From contig JAVUNC010000004.1 in the NCBI GenBank assembly GCA_032173965.1, positions 4,632,001 to 4,696,000 of the forward strand: a stretch of 64,000 nt of DNA, given 5' to 3'. Under the pieces are notes generated by a model. It saw nothing but the letters and a program-made list of their open reading frames with translations. It had not been told where the DNA came from and did no database searches. Of the stretch, positions 1 to 13,178 are shown piece by piece. The position numbers were made by a program, and so were the translations under genes. Every line of letters begins with the position of its first letter. Position 1 is the first letter of the stretch. Origin of the DNA: Sitta carolinensis. Its lineage: Eukaryota; Chordata; Aves; Passeriformes; Sittidae.

Positions 1-769
1 TATAATGGAAAGGCTGATACAACCGTAACTATGGTATTGCAATTGCATCGCTATAAGAAAATTGGTTTAGATAATATACCCTTCTGGAATGACTGCAGTT
101 CTAAATGATCCTGCATCTCCATAAATCTAAGCTAACTCAGTAATTCAAAATTACTAAGATTTAAGTTTAGTTCCAATAAGCAATAAACTTATGGCTATTG
201 CTATAATAACCGCTGGTCTGTGCTCCTTTATTTCACAGCAGGTGGTCTTTGGGCTGGTTTGAAGCTGGAATGAAAATACTTCCAACTAATTCCTGAAGTT
301 TAGTGGAGGCACATTTCCAAACTTTCACACAATTCCCTTTCACTAACAAAGAGCTTGACTGCTTGTAGGGTTTTTTTTTTTCCTTTCCCTTTTCTCTTTA
401 ATCAGTGCCTAAGCATATTGTCCCTTTTTACACTGTTTTATACTAATATATTATATGATGACAGCTGACTCACTGTATTTCTGCAAACTGTCAAGGGAAA
501 TGCACTGAGGAACATGTAAGTTCCTCTAAATATACTGGGTCCCTTTACATCATCCTGCTGCCCCCCACATCTCTTAACACACCTAAAATTCCAAATGCTA
601 AACTCTCACACCTGAGTCTCCTGTCAGACTGATCAGCTTCATGTAGGCATGACTTTAGTGACTGATTCAGGCCACCAGAAAATGAGAAAAAATGAGGTTA
701 ATAAAGTCTAATTCTAAAATTTAGCAGAGTCTGAAATCTCATTTCCTTTGGGCTGTGTCTGAAAGTCAT
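1..769. other. Intergenic, no feature
   Basis: AT-rich sequence. No gene, repeat or motif was recognised apart from short T runs. Confidence 0.6.
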
Positions 770-1240
770 TTAGGGGCTGGAGCATGTCCAGAGAAGGGAA
801 CGGAGCTGGAAAAGGGTCTGGAGCACAAGTCCAATGAGGAGAAGCTGAGGGAGCTGGGGAAGGGGCTCAGCCTGGGGAAAAAGAGGCTCAGGGGGGACCT
901 TTGGGCTCTGCACAACTCCCTGACAGCAGGGGACAGCCAGGTGAGAGTTAACCTCTTCTCCCAGGTAAAAAGTATCAGAAAGAGAGGAAAAGGCCTCAAG
1001 TTGCAACAGGATAGGTTTAGATTAGATATTAGGAAAAGACATTCATGGAAAGTGTGGTAAAGCACTGGAGCAGAGTGCCCAGAGAAGTTGTGGAGTTGCC
1101 ATTCCTGGAAGCATTCAAACAACTTGTGGATATAACACTTAAGGACATGGCTCATGGTGAATACGGTGGTAGTCTGGGTGGGCATTTGGGCTGCATGATC
1201 TTAAAGCTCTTATCCAACCTTAATTCTAATGATTCTACAA
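770..1240 (+). mobile_element. CR1 LINE 3' fragment
   Basis: CR1 3' region: GAGGGAGCTGGGGAAGGGG, TTTAGATTAGATATTAGG and the terminal CTAATGATTCTAC. A small frame at 755-1060 is CR1 sequence. Confidence 0.9.
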
Positions 1241-1274
1241 TGGGAGCAACACCCAGCCTTTCATGACACTGTGA

Positions 1275-1460
1275 GGAATAGAATCTTAGAATCACAGAAT
1301 GGTTTGGATTGAAAGGGTCCCTAAAGATCATCTTGTTCCAATACCCTGCTATGAGCTGGGACACCATCCTCTAAACCAGTTTGCTCAGAGCCACATCCAG
1401 CCTGGCCTTGAACACTTCCATGGGTGGGACAACTTCTCATTGTGATCCAGCAACAAATTT
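1275..1460 (-). mobile_element. CR1 LINE 3' fragment
   Basis: Reverse orientation: starts at AGAATCACAGAATGGTTTGG and continues through CAGCCTGGCCTTGAACACTT. It lies tail to tail with the preceding + copy. Confidence 0.9.
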
Positions 1461-1734
1461 TTGATAAATTGGCTGAGCTATTTAATCTTTCAAGATGCAA
1501 CAATAAAAAAAATAATAAAATTGAAAACTAGTTCTTCCATTCATCAAACTCATGTACGTTTGTAAGTGGTACTTTCTCTGTAGCCACAATACAATCCCTC
1601 AGAAAGCAAAATATGAATCAGTGCTCTTGCCAAAAAATAATTAAAAATTGGGTTTTATTTGCTGCCAAATTTTATTGCATGGGACTCTGTGAAAGACACT
1701 TAACAAAATCCTGTTAGCTGTGTCCCATCAGGCT

Positions 1735-2255
1735 GAGGAAGATGATCCTGCCCTGCTGCCCAGCCCTGCTGAGGCACATCTGGGGTGCTGTGTCCAGTCC
1801 TGGGCTCCTCAGGATAAGACATGGAGCTCCTGGAGTGTGTCCAGTGCTGGGTGACACAGATGATGGAGGCACTGGAGCATCTCCCTGCTGGGGAAAGGCT
1901 GAGGGAGCTGGGGCTGTTCAGCCTGCAGAGGGGACACAGCTGAGAGGGAAGCTCATCCCTGTGTGTGCCTGTGAGCAGGGAGGGTCAGAGCAGGGCCCAG
2001 GCTCTGCTCCAGGGCCCAGCAATGGCACCAGAGGAACGGACAGGGACTGATCCCAGCAAGTTCACCTGGACAGGAGGAGGAACCTCCCTGTGCAGTGACC
2101 CAGCACTGAACAGAGACCAGAGAGGGGGTGGAGTCTCCTCACTGGGATATTCCACAGCCATGCCCTGTGCTCTGGCTAATCATGCTTCAGCAGAGGGTTG
2201 GACCAGATGACCCACTGGGGTCCCTTCCAACCTGAACCATTCTGTGTTGGGATAA
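1735..2255 (+). mobile_element. CR1 LINE 3' fragment (copy 1 of a near-identical pair)
   Basis: Ends in the CR1 3' tail (CCCTTCCAACCTGAACCATT, CTGTG). Bases 1771-2154 match 49438-49822 with three substitutions and one indel. Confidence 0.9.
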
Positions 2256-2340
2256 GTGGGATAAGCCAGCAACTGAGCTCTGCCAGAGTTCTGCCTCTCA
2301 GACGGCCTAGCTAGAAACCCTACAGGGTCATTATTATTTC

Positions 2341-2620
2341 ATAGAATTATAGATTTATAGAATGTGCTGAGTTGCAAGGGACCCACAATGATCATTGATT
2401 CCACTCCTGGCTTTGTACAGAACACTCCAAATCCCACCATGTGCCTGAAAGTGTTGTCAAAACACTTCTTGAACTCTGTCAGCCTTGGTCCACGACCACT
2501 TCCCTGGGGAGCCTATTCCAGTGCCCTGGGTGAAGAATTCTTTCTTATTATTGAACTTAAACCTCCCTTCACACAACTTTCAAGCTACTTTCCATTCATC
2601 CTGGTCACCCATTATTTTGC
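2341..2620 (-). mobile_element. CR1 LINE 3' fragment, older subfamily
   Basis: Reverse CR1 of the type ATGTGCTGAGTTGCAAGGGA ... CCATGTGCCTGAAAGTGTTG ... CTTCCCTGGGGAGCC. Confidence 0.85.
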
Positions 2621-3072
2621 TCTGTGGTTTCTGGAGGCAAAGAGCTGCTGCAGTTTGACTCCAATTTACAATCTATCTCCCATCACACACATGTGTGCAT
2701 GAGGGAAGGTGGGAGTGTAAAAAGTTGGGGATAGGATGTTCTGGCAACAGGATTGTGCTGTGTAAATGAAAGTGGTCATGGAGTTACTGCTTTTTTTCAG
2801 GCGAGCTTTCAAAAAAAAAGCTTGCATCAGAATTTATGAGAATATAATGGATACCTGGGAATGCTCTTGGTACTAATTTTCTGAATTCAAAGATACAGAA
2901 TTGCCTTATTTGTTACAGAATAAGGCTTAATCCCATAGTCAGAAGTCAAAATATAAGGACATTTTAGACATTTTCAAAGCCTCTGAAGGCTTGGCTCTGA
3001 ACCTCAATCCTACATGTGAGTAAACCTTGTGATTTGACCTCCATGGAAAGAGTTGACAAGATCACAGTTACC

Positions 3073-3630
3073 ATGGAATTGTAGAATCACGGAATGGCTT
3101 GGGTTGGAAGGAACCTGAAGGATCATTTTGTTCCACCCTCCTGCCATGGGCAGGGACACCTTCCACTATCCCAGGTTGCTCTAAACCCCGTCCAGCCTGG
3201 TCTTGGACATTTCCAGGCACGGGGCAGCCACAGCTGCTCTTGGCAGTCTGTGCCAGGCCCTCACCACCCTCACAGGGAAGGATTTCATCCTCGTATCTAA
3301 TCCAAACCTGTCCTCTTTCACCTTAAAGCTATTTGCTCTTGTCCTGTCACTCCATGCCCTTGCAAAAAGTCCCTGTTCAGTTCTCATAGAACCCCTTTAG
3401 GCACTGCAATGGAGTGCCACACTCTCTGGAGCCTTCTCTTCTCCAGGCTAAACAACTCCAACTCTCTCAGCCTGTCCCCAGAGCAGAGATCCCCTTTGAT
3501 CATATGGGTGGCCTCCTCTGGCCTCGTACCAACAAGTGAGCATCCTTATTGTGCCTGGGCCCCAGAGCTGGATGCAGTATTCCAGGGGAGGTTTCACAAG
3601 AGCAGAGCAGAGGGCAAGAACTGTTGGGCA
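3073..3630 (-). mobile_element. CR1 LINE 3' fragment, 560 bp
   Basis: Reverse CR1 from GTAGAATCACGGAATGGCTT through CCATGGGCAGGGACACCTTC to TGGATGCAGTATTCCAGG. The short frames across 3094-3678 are repeat-derived. Confidence 0.92.
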
Positions 3631-6600
3631 CTAAATGAAAAACCTTACGAAACTCATGCTCATTCTCTGCATCTGTGACGTGTTCCCCAGTTGATAAACC
3701 ACAGCAAGAATTTATCCCTCTCTCAGAGCCCAGATTTTCCCCTCCTCTAGCAGGATGAAAATCTGGGGAGGAGGAGTTTAAATAGAGAAATCACTACATA
3801 ATTTAGAAGACAAGTACAAAAACACAAGTAGGAGATTTGTGTAGAAATGAAAATAAGAGTCTCCATAAGAGCCAAGGTGAATGGCAGAGAAAGCCCTAGG
3901 CTGGTGAATCATCTTCCTGCTCTCAAAAACTAAGACATTTGCAAAGCCCAACTGTCAGTGCCTGGTTGGTGAGCAAAAGAGTCTGAATTCATCAAATAAA
4001 AGGACAAATTCTCTACCAATGGAAAACCACCATGCTGTTGACTTCAAGTCAAACTGTGCCAGCTTGTGAATTTATCCCAAACTGGTAGCTCAGTTCTCTT
4101 TGGTAATGACCTTGAATAGATTCAGATTGGTGTGAAATAGATGGAAAATGGTCTGTAGCCTGTTATCAGCGCATTTCCCTACTCCCAGCCTTTAATCCCA
4201 CGAGAGTAGCAGAAGCGAAAAGGTTTCAAACTTCCTATGAAAATATTTTTCCACCATGCCTGTTCCCTAGCCCTGTCTGTTCTCCTTTCTCTCTGCATAA
4301 GCAGTTTTAGACTTTATTTAAGTGTCGCATTTCCAAGCGTTCACGACTCTGTACAAAGCTCGTCACACATCACTCATGCCTTATTTCACGGGTTGAGCTG
4401 GTAATTAGCATATTTCACAATTAGCCAGTGTATTTGCTTTGCTAATTTCATTCCATGATGAAGGTGCTAACTTGGCGTGAAGCTGTAATGTACTGGTTGA
4501 TTTATTAAGCTTCCTCTGATGGATGAAAATCACATGCTGTGCCTTTACTGTCGGGGAAAGTTAACAACATCCATTTGTAAGAGATGGTATTTGAAAAGTG
4601 ATGTTGGTGTGATTGAATGTGTGAATCTGTAATGAAGCCAAGTCAGATAGCTCCTTCCCCATAAAATAGTATTCAACTTCTGTGGTGGCTCCTTTTTGAA
4701 ACTGGGCTTTTCTGCCCAGATTCCTCCCCTGAACTATGTAAGCACCAAATACTCAGCAGGTATTTAGCACTCAGGTTTGTTTCCAGCTCCTGTTTTCCAA
4801 CAGCTGTAGAGGAGTCAAGTGCCTAAATCCTCTAAGAGTCAGAATCCTAGATTGAGTGTTGACAGGGCAAAGCAATTGCTGTTATTTTCTCAACAAAGCT
4901 GCACATAAATGAATAATTGACCAATCATTCAATTTATCTGTCAGTCCACAGGTTTTCAAGACACCTTTTTGAGAGACAACTCCCTGGTCCATGGCCTTTG
5001 GTTGTGAAACCTGGGGTGCAGTTCTGTCCACATACTACACCTTTCCAAAGAAAAAAATTATTTTGTAGTTTTAACTATAATATTAAACTAATTTTGGTGA
5101 ATCAGTTCTTTGTCCACAGAGGCAAGGGGTAGGCAAAATGGGAGAGGGCTGGCATAGGGAAAGCTTCTGTGTTTTCATGACCAGTGTGTGTTATGATGTA
5201 GGAATACACGTGATGCTGGGCAGTGATGATGGGAGGAGCAGCTGAAATGTTTTTTAGGTTTTTTTTTCTCTGCTAATTCTGCATTTTGCTTTTTTAGGAT
5301 TCAAAGGATCTTTTCTACTCCAACCTGCATGGTTAGCCAGTCTGTATGTAATAAATTTTTTTGTTCATACTTTAAATATCCCTAATTTTAACATATTCCA
5401 GAGAGTATCCACACTCACCTGAAGTGATGTTTTTTGTAGAAAGAGCTCTACCTCACCTCACACTATTCTGTGGCTTATGGTTGAGCTATATTAAGTCCGT
5501 TCTCCTTTTAATTTCCCAGTATTTTCCTTGATTTTAACACCTCTAAAAATTATGTGTTGTCTGGAGAAATGTTTTTGAGAGAGCACTTTGAAACTTCAGA
5601 TGTCTGTACACTCAGACAGAACAGATTAAGTTCAATCTTTCTCTTAAGCCATCACAGTTTATCTTATATTTGCATTTTCTCTGTGCATCAGATATGAACT
5701 ATTGACAAGTCAGCATTAACCTGTCTTGTCAGCAGAGTTTAGGATTTCAAAGAAATCAGATTGTTCTGTATCAGAATTTTCATGTGTTTCACCACAATCG
5801 GAAAGCAGAATGAAGAAGGAATGAAAGAGTTCCTAAGGCAAAGATCACAAGAATTAAGCTACCCTAGAATGAGGATTAATCTATTTTAAGTGTTAAGTAA
5901 AATTCTGCAGATGAAGTCAGCATGAACTGACGATCTTCATGTTTAGCTCTAATTTTTCTGCCTCTAGATTTTCTCTGTGCTGGTTTGATCTTTGCTTTGT
6001 AAATCTACACGTGATATTGTAACAGTACTAATAAAACAAAAAACTTGGATTCAGGGAAAATCTAAGCAAAATCTAAGATGTATGTATGCTTCTAAGGATG
6101 TGGGTACCTCCACAATCAAGCATGCACTTAGCTGCTGTCACCTTCAGCAGCTTAAAGTCAAACACAGATTCAGAACAGGTTGTTTTCCTGAATAACATGT
6201 TTGCTCCTTCCTGAATTATATTAGCAGGTTTGGGATCCAGGATACTGCACTCCTGCACAAGTGAAAGCAGTTCAACTGGGACATTTACAATCTTTCCCAG
6301 TGAAAAGACAGGGAAATATATTGTGTCAGGAACATTACTATCCTCACTGATTCTGGAACGTCCTTCCACCAAAACATTTTCCTGTTTCCCTTGCTTCCCC
6401 TTACTCCTCTCTCACCACCCCATCCTTACCCCTTCAAGCTCCTTTTATTCCCTGGCTCAGGCTGATTCTGTAACTTAGCAGAAGGCAGGAGCTGCTGTTT
6501 CACACAAATGTCGCCTCAGTTCACGCTTCCAGCTGGGCTTAGAGACCACAGTCATTAATTACTGTTACTCATGTTGTTGTTTATGCTCCAAGACCTGCTT

Positions 6601-8019
6601 TTTCACCCCAAAAAGAGTTACAAGAAGCTTAAAAGATGCCACTTGGCCAAGCTTATATCACCAAGGAGTGTGTGTGTGTGTGTCTTAGTATATTAAAGGT
6701 ACCTTGATTGCTTTTTTTACCTGATTTTTGCACTGCTGATTAGATTTAGATGGCCAAAACCCTAACCCACCTACCAGATATGGAGTATTACAGAGAAATA
6801 AGGAAATAATTTTCTCTAGGTTAGGATAAATGCAACCTTGTAAAAATATATCACCAGGAGTTGCTTAATTAAATGAATCTCTCAAAGTGTTAACTATGTG
6901 CTGTTACAATTATATAACGGTCATATGGACAGAAATATTTTATTTAAATATTTTTAGATTTAAGACAACTCTAAATATTTTTCTGTAATTAGGAGGCAAG
7001 GAAGGGATATTCCTCCTGCATTTTATATGGAAAATAAGAACTGTTTATGTTCTTAACCTATATAATTTATTACAACTGATTTCGTTATCACAATTTCAAC
7101 TCACATCTCCATAAAGGAACTGACCTACCACTGAGGCAGCCAACAGACAAAAATCAAAATTCATGGATTGTCAGGCCTGAAGGGCATTGCTACCCTTCTT
7201 AATTCTTCTTAGTCCTTCCTAGTAGGTGAACATGGATTACAGAAAAGAAGATATTTTCACAGTAGAAGTTCCGTGGACTGGTAAGACTAATGATTTCCAT
7301 GAGATTTTGATATCTTTTGCTGAACAAATGAAGCCCAAGCCATTGAAATGAGGCTGACTTCCAACTGCTCTATGTGATCAGGAGAGGAATGTGCTGGATC
7401 TCTTACTGACACTGAAAATGACTGGGAGAAAAAACAGAATTATCACATAGCCAATACTTTTGTTAGAAGAAGGACTTCACAACTACTCTCAGCATTCCAG
7501 CACCAAGCAGAAGTCCTTTTGCACTTCTCCTACACAAAATACAGTACTTGAAAATGCATCAGAGAAGGAAGGGTGGGGGGGGGGGCAGAATTTCTGTGAC
7601 CTTACAAGTTTAATAATGATCCAAATTGCAGGTTTGTTAATGATCTCAATATTTGGAGCTGACCCTTCATGTTTCTAGTCAGCAGGAAGCAAGGCTGGTA
7701 ATAAAAAATGACAGGGGCAAGGCATGATACAATATATAGGGAAGTGGATAAAGAAGGGGAGATGGATCAGTTGTGTGGACTAGGATGCTTGCTTGGTGGG
7801 AATTTTAATGAGTGTGCCTTCAAGTTTGGCAAAGCAGTGTGCATAAACTCAGGTGGTGAAGGCCTGGCCTCTGGTTCCTGCCCTTCTTTTCCATCATTAA
7901 TCTACTACCCATTCATTTAGTTTCATCATTCCAAAATTAATCTCTAGGTGCATTAGGCTGCACCATTTTAGAGGTGGGGATGGGGTGGGAAATCCTGCAC
8001 AATAGAAGTGAGACACCAC
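3631..8019. other. Intergenic, possible conserved noncoding stretch
   Basis: No gene recognised. Bases 4381-4580 are rich in homeodomain-type TAATT/GCTAATTT motifs and free of repeats, the texture of a conserved noncoding element. Short frames near 6073-6478 have no family features. A G run lies at 7566-7585. Confidence 0.5.
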
Positions 8020-8325
8020 AACAGGACAGATAGAGAGATTTATCAACAAGACAAGGGGGGATGGCTGTAAACTGAAGAAGGAGAGATTTAGATTAGATAT
8101 TCGGAAAAAATTCTTCCCTGTAAGAGTGGTGAGGGCCTGTCACAGGTGTCCAAGGAAAGCTGTGGCTGCCTCATCTCTGGAAGTGCTGGGTCAAGGGCAG
8201 GTTGGACAGGACTTGCAGCAATGTGGTCTAGTGGAAACTGTCCTTGCCCATGGCAGGGGGGTTGGAACTGGATGAGCTACTTTACTTAAGGTCCCTGCCA
8301 ACCCAAACCATTCTGTATGTGTTTC
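8020..8325 (+). mobile_element. CR1 LINE 3' fragment
   Basis: TTTAGATTAGATATTCGG through CCATGGCAGGGGGGTTGG to CCAAACCATTCTGTATG. Confidence 0.9.
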
Positions 8326-8894
8326 TAGGGAGTGAGTCTCCTGGAAGACAGGTGAATCCATAAGTCTGATGGGGTAGAAGTAAAGGAATTTGGTCATTCA
8401 GGCTGCCACCTGGGGAAAGGTGCAGACCAAAGCTGAGTGCTGTGTCTGAAGATATGTATTGCCATCAATAATAACATATCCTGTTGTGAAACCCAATATG
8501 AAGACTGGACTTTATGATCTTAAAAGCCTTTTTTGACCTGAATTCTTTTGATTTTAGATTTTATGATCCCATGACTGAGTGAAATCTTGGGAGATGGGAG
8601 GAGGAGGGATAGGGCAGTGGTGAGTGGGCAGAATTCCTTTGGCTTGAAACCTTTCCTCTCTGCAGTATCTAAGTCCTGACTGAAGGATTTACTGGAAGTT
8701 TCTGGGAGAAATGCATGAAACTGTCACTATCCTGTTTGTGATGAGGCAAAAGACTGGGTGACAGCAAGGTGTAGAACATGCCATGAAGCAGGGTTTGCTC
8801 TTCTGTGCATCCTGAAAACTTGTCTTTCATGAAAGAAGCATCTTTTAACAGCAGCTGTGGAGAGAAACAGCAGAGGAAGGTGATGAAATTTCTG

Positions 8895-9595
8895 CTGTCT
8901 CTGACTTCAGTTCATCAACTGCAAATTGCATGAGGTCCAACAGGGATAAGTGCCACGTTCTGTTTTTGGGTCACAACAACCCCTGAAGCACTGCCTGCTG
9001 GGCCAGAGGGGCTGGAAAGCTAGAAAAGGATCTGGGGGTGATGGTGACAGGGGTGGAATATGATCTAGATGTTCCCAGGTGGCCAAAAAGGCCAAAGGCA
9101 CCTGGGCTGTACCAGCCATGGTGTGGCAAGCAGGGCCAGGGCAGTGACCATCCCCTGTGCTGGGCACTGGCGAGGCCACAGCTCAAATCCTGGCTTCAGC
9201 TCTGGGCCACTCAGTTCAGGAAGGACATTGAGGGCTGGAGCCTGTCCACGGAGCTGGGAAAGGATCTGGGGCACAAGTCTGATGAGGAGCAGCTGAGAGA
9301 GCTGGAAAGGAAGAAACGAAGACTTGGGGGGATCTTCCTGCTCTTCACGACTCCCTGAAAGGACAGGAGCCGGGATGCTCTGCTCCCAAGGAACAGGAGG
9401 ACAGGAGGAAACGGCCTCAAATTGTGCTGGGGATATCTAGATTGGATATTGGAAACAACTTCATCATTGAAAGGGTGGTTCAGCATTGCAACCGGCTGCC
9501 AAGGGAAGCGTTGGAGTCACCATTGCTGGAAGTGTTTAAAAAATGTGTAGATGTGGCATTCGATGATATTAGAGGTCTTTTCAGACTTCGAGGAT
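8895..9595 (+). mobile_element. CR1 LINE fragment, end of ORF2 and 3' UTR
   Basis: About 700 bp including the end of the reverse-transcriptase ORF (AACAGGGATAAGTGCCACG, GATCTGGGGGTGATGGTGAC) and the 3' region (TGTGTAGATGTGGCATTC). It ends immediately before the CpG island. Confidence 0.88.
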
Positions 9596-9639
9596 TTTCC
9601 GTTTCCAAACCAACCAGAACTGCTCCGTTTCCCGTAAGC

Positions 9640-10220
9640 TCCCCCGGCGCCACTAGATGGTGCTTTTAGCCGCGGCTAAAACGCGCGGTGCTGGCGGACA
9701 CGGGCTTTATCAGTGCACGGGAGCTACAGAGCTCCGGGGAACAGGGATTCTTGCAGAGCAGAAAACATATCCCGCATGAGGACAGACAGCCAGAAACGCA
9801 GACATATTCATAAGAAAAAAAAATAAAAAAAAAGGAGGGAGAGAGACTTTGCACTGGCTTCTTGCGGCGGTCTCGGTACACGCGTGATGCCAAAGCGCTC
9901 CGCGGGTACCGACAGCTGCCGCCAGCCAGGGACAATCTGGTCTGGCACACAGCGCCTTTCGGCCGGGCTGCACCGGGGCTGCTGGGGCTGGGAGCCGGGA
10001 TCGGCCCTGGAGAGGCTGCGTGTGTGCAGATTGCCCTGGAAGCGCCGGCCCGGTGCGTGCCCAGGCTCCCCGGCCATCTGCTCGCTCCCGGCTCGGCCCG
10101 CAGCCGCTGGACTCGGCAGCCTGGCAGGGCTGGGGACCCAGCCTGTACATCCCGAGCCTCCCAGCCATCCCTGGGCATGCACGGCCTCAGGAAAATCTCC
10201 GGTGCTCCCGTTGTTTATCC
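9640..10220. promoter_or_regulatory. CpG island, probable promoter or regulatory element
   Basis: About 50 CpG dinucleotides in under 600 bases, in a window where CpG is otherwise scarce, with high GC. The upstream edge abuts a CR1 fragment and carries a CTCF-like motif. Long overlapping frames on both strands here follow from GC richness and show no recognisable protein. No clear TATA box or first exon can be assigned, so direction is unknown. It could be a CpG-island promoter of a noncoding RNA or of a gene whose exons lie outside the window. Confidence 0.75.
9650..9663 (+). promoter_or_regulatory. CTCF-like binding motif, forward orientation
   Basis: CCACTAGATGGTGC matches 13 of 14 positions of the CTCF core CCASYAGRKGGCRS; the mismatch is T for C near the 3' end. 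It lies at the edge of the CpG island. Confidence 0.55.
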
Positions 10221-10734
10221 GATAGTCGGCAAGGAATACGATTTCTCCTCAACTCTCCCTTCTCTTAGGTTGTGTCCTGGCCTGGCTGATGCTGCTTCTC
10301 TCCAGTCTCACGGGGCTGGGCTGAAGATAAAATTGCAAAGTTTACATCAGGAAGTTGGTTTTTCCTACAGTGTGGGCCCATCAGTTTTTAGTTCCATGGG
10401 CAGTTCCACATCTGAAGAAAATATGGCACCTTTATGGAGAGCTTCCCTCTGCAGAAAACCTGGACTTGTCCCACACTGGGGAAAGTTTAATAAACCTGAG
10501 TATTTCATTGCTGCTTGTTGTAAAACTGGGGAAGGAGATACTGTAGCCAGAATGGCTGGAACTGTCAGCTTTATCTGTTAATGTCACCTGGAGAGAATGA
10601 GGAGCTTGGTGTGACAGGATGGGGCTGCACTGACTGCACTGCTGTAAGAACAGCTGCTAAAGGCTTCACTCTCCTCAGCTGACACTGTCTAGCCCCAGAT
10701 TACCTCTGTTAAACCCAGGTAGGTTCTGTTCAAT

Positions 10735-10915
10735 CAGACACAGCACTGCACTGCAAATTGTGCCTGCCCCGTGCCTGGAAGTGCTCAAGGCTGGGTAGGA
10801 TGGGGCTTGGAGCATCCCGGTCTAGTGAAAGGGGGCTTGGAAACAGGTGATCTTTAATGTCCCTTCCAACCCAAACCGTTTCTGTGATTTTGAGATTCAA
10901 TGATTCTGCAATTGT
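10735..10915 (+). mobile_element. CR1 LINE 3' end
   Basis: GTGCCTGGAAGTGCTCAAGG to CCTTCCAACCCAAACCG and CAATGATTCTGC. Confidence 0.88.
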
Positions 10916-12424
10916 ACACATTGGCTAATTAAGTTACTATATTTTGAAGATAATTTTCATTTCCTGCCTCAGGAGTACATTAAAAAAACCCCTCTTGATG
11001 TTCAGAACAGTACACCAGTGTCTTTTTTTTTTAATTTCAAACAGAAGAAACAACTCATTTTATTGAAGCAGTTCAGTTGTTGCAGTGATACGTTGCTCTC
11101 TATTTCATGTCACTTTTCTCCTTTCATTACACCTTCCCAGACAAACTATGGAGGAAAATAACATTTATATAAGAATGTCACAAACAATCAAAAAGTACTG
11201 CTGTTTTACAAATGTTCTGAGCACAGTCACAAAAAAATAAGACCTCTGTTGCTGACTTTGGAATTTTATGGATTTATAAAGGGATGGTTACAATTTCTGA
11301 CTCTTTTGTGCAATACAGCAATAATATCTTAATATCAATATACCACTGTATTATCCTAAACACCCCTGATGTTGCATGAGAATAGATATTCCATAAAGAC
11401 AACCTGATTTAAAGGCACCAAGATGAACTATTAGGGATGTTCATTCTTCTGTTTTAAATACACGTGCTGTGATTTGTCTGGCCTTGTCATGCACCCTTTC
11501 TTTATTGTTATTCCTTCCTCAGCTGAAGAGAAAATAAATTCCGTAAAGAAACATGGAACTCTAATTTATTATTTATTTATTTTATAACTGGGTTATAGAC
11601 CTCATGACATATTCAAGCCAACTTGCTAGGACAGCAACAAAGGAAGCCTGAAGGAGATAGATATTTTCTCATGTTAGACTTTTCTACAACAGAAGAAACA
11701 TTTACATGGTAAAGACAAAGCCACCATTTACATTCCAAATTCAAATAACAGTAATAATATTTTCTGGCTCCAGATTTATGTTTCCATCTGGCTGAAGTGA
11801 CTTGGCAACCAAAAGCATAAGCTTTGTTTCAATTCTTGGTATCAACAAGTACCCTTAAGGCATATTAGGGAGGTATGACAAAAATCTAGTGAATGCCAAA
11901 AGCAGTGAAGCTTAGTTATTGGCTTGCCAGCATGAGAGAAATATAATCTGCATTTTGTAAGTATGAATATAGAACAAGCCCTGGCATTGCAAGCCGCTGT
12001 CAGTCAGGAGGAACTTCCTACTTCTTTTCAGAATATATTTTATTTTATGTCAATTTATTTTTGCAGCATGATTTACTGAACAGAGGATTAAGCACAATGG
12101 TGTGGCATAAAACAACGCATGTGTAGGCTTTAAATACAGATTTTCTTATTCCACACCACTGCACTTAGCCCAGCATACCTTGAGTAATGGATAACTAAGA
12201 ATGAGTTAATCTCAGAGCTTTCTTGGGCATTAATTTTGTAGTCCTAACAGTGACTTATGAGAATTTAAAAGCCTCATGTAATTACAAGACCTTCATCCAG
12301 GGTGTCTGTGTATCAGAGGCCTTGGCCTTGGAGACAGGAATTTTCATTGATGCCTTTGGCAGAATTCGAATCCACATGTGATTCAAATAAGAAATGGAAC
12401 CCATTCCTGTGAAGTGGACAGTAA
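10916..12424. other. Intergenic, AT-rich, nothing recognised
   Basis: No gene or named repeat seen. Confidence 0.6.
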
Positions 12425-12533
12425 TGAATAGGGCATTGTGCTTTGGGATGACCCTGCTTGGGCAGGGAGGTTGGATCAGATAAATCCACCAGTGGTCTCG
12501 TCCAACCTTACCTATTCTGTGGTTTTGTGAGTC
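12425..12533 (+). mobile_element. CR1 LINE 3' end
   Basis: Short piece: GGGATGACCCTGCTTGGGCA, then CTATTCTGTGG. Confidence 0.8.
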
Positions 12534-13079
12534 TACACTGGATCTTCTCCCTTTGTTTGGGTGTGCTTTTATTTAAGCTGTTCGGTTCAATTCTGCTTCC
12601 ACAAATTTCTACACCAAGTTTTCAGTGTTAAATAGCTGTGTCCTGGTTTCCAGTGGCTATGGCAGCAGGCAAGAAGGTGAACTGAGGCTGGAAGACATCA
12701 GTGGGTGGATGGAATTTGAAATATGGGTATTGCAACAAATCTTGTGAGACCTTTCAAAGAGAAAGCCATCAGCTGTCTGGTCTGTCATTCTGTGGCTCCT
12801 GAGAAGTGTTGGATGAAGACATCACCTAATCTGCCATGGATTTGTGCTGGGTGAGCACTGCTGGTTAATCTGGCTCTTGTGAAAACAAAAGAACCAGTGG
12901 AAGCTGCTGAAACTACCACTGTCAAACAGTCCAGGAATCTGGCTACATATCCATGTTCTGATCCCATGATGTGAAGCTGGACACATGAATGTTTTGGTAT
13001 GTGACATACTGGGCCTTGGAGCTTGGCCTCTTCCATTTAAAAGAGTCAGACATGAAATAGTTGCAGATGCTGATTTTTG

Positions 13080-13178
13080 TGGGTTTTTTGTTTGTTTGGT
13101 TGGTTGGTTGGTTTTGGTTTGGTTTGGTTTTTTGGGTTTTTTTGTTTGTTTGTTTTGGGTTTTTTTTGTTTGTTTATC
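13080..13178 (+). repeat. T/G-rich simple repeat (TTTG, GGTT, GGTTT)
   Basis: About 100 bp of purine-poor GTTT, GGTT and GGTTT units. Confidence 0.9.

Noticed and set aside
1742..2210. 102- and 81-codon frames, duplicated at 49412-49859
   Set aside because: They are CR1 noncoding 3' sequence and repeat simply because the CR1 core is repeated.
9862..10581. 239-codon + strand frame, and overlapping 170- and 152-codon - strand frames
   Set aside because: GC-rich CpG-island DNA has few stops in any frame; no domain, and both strands are equally open.
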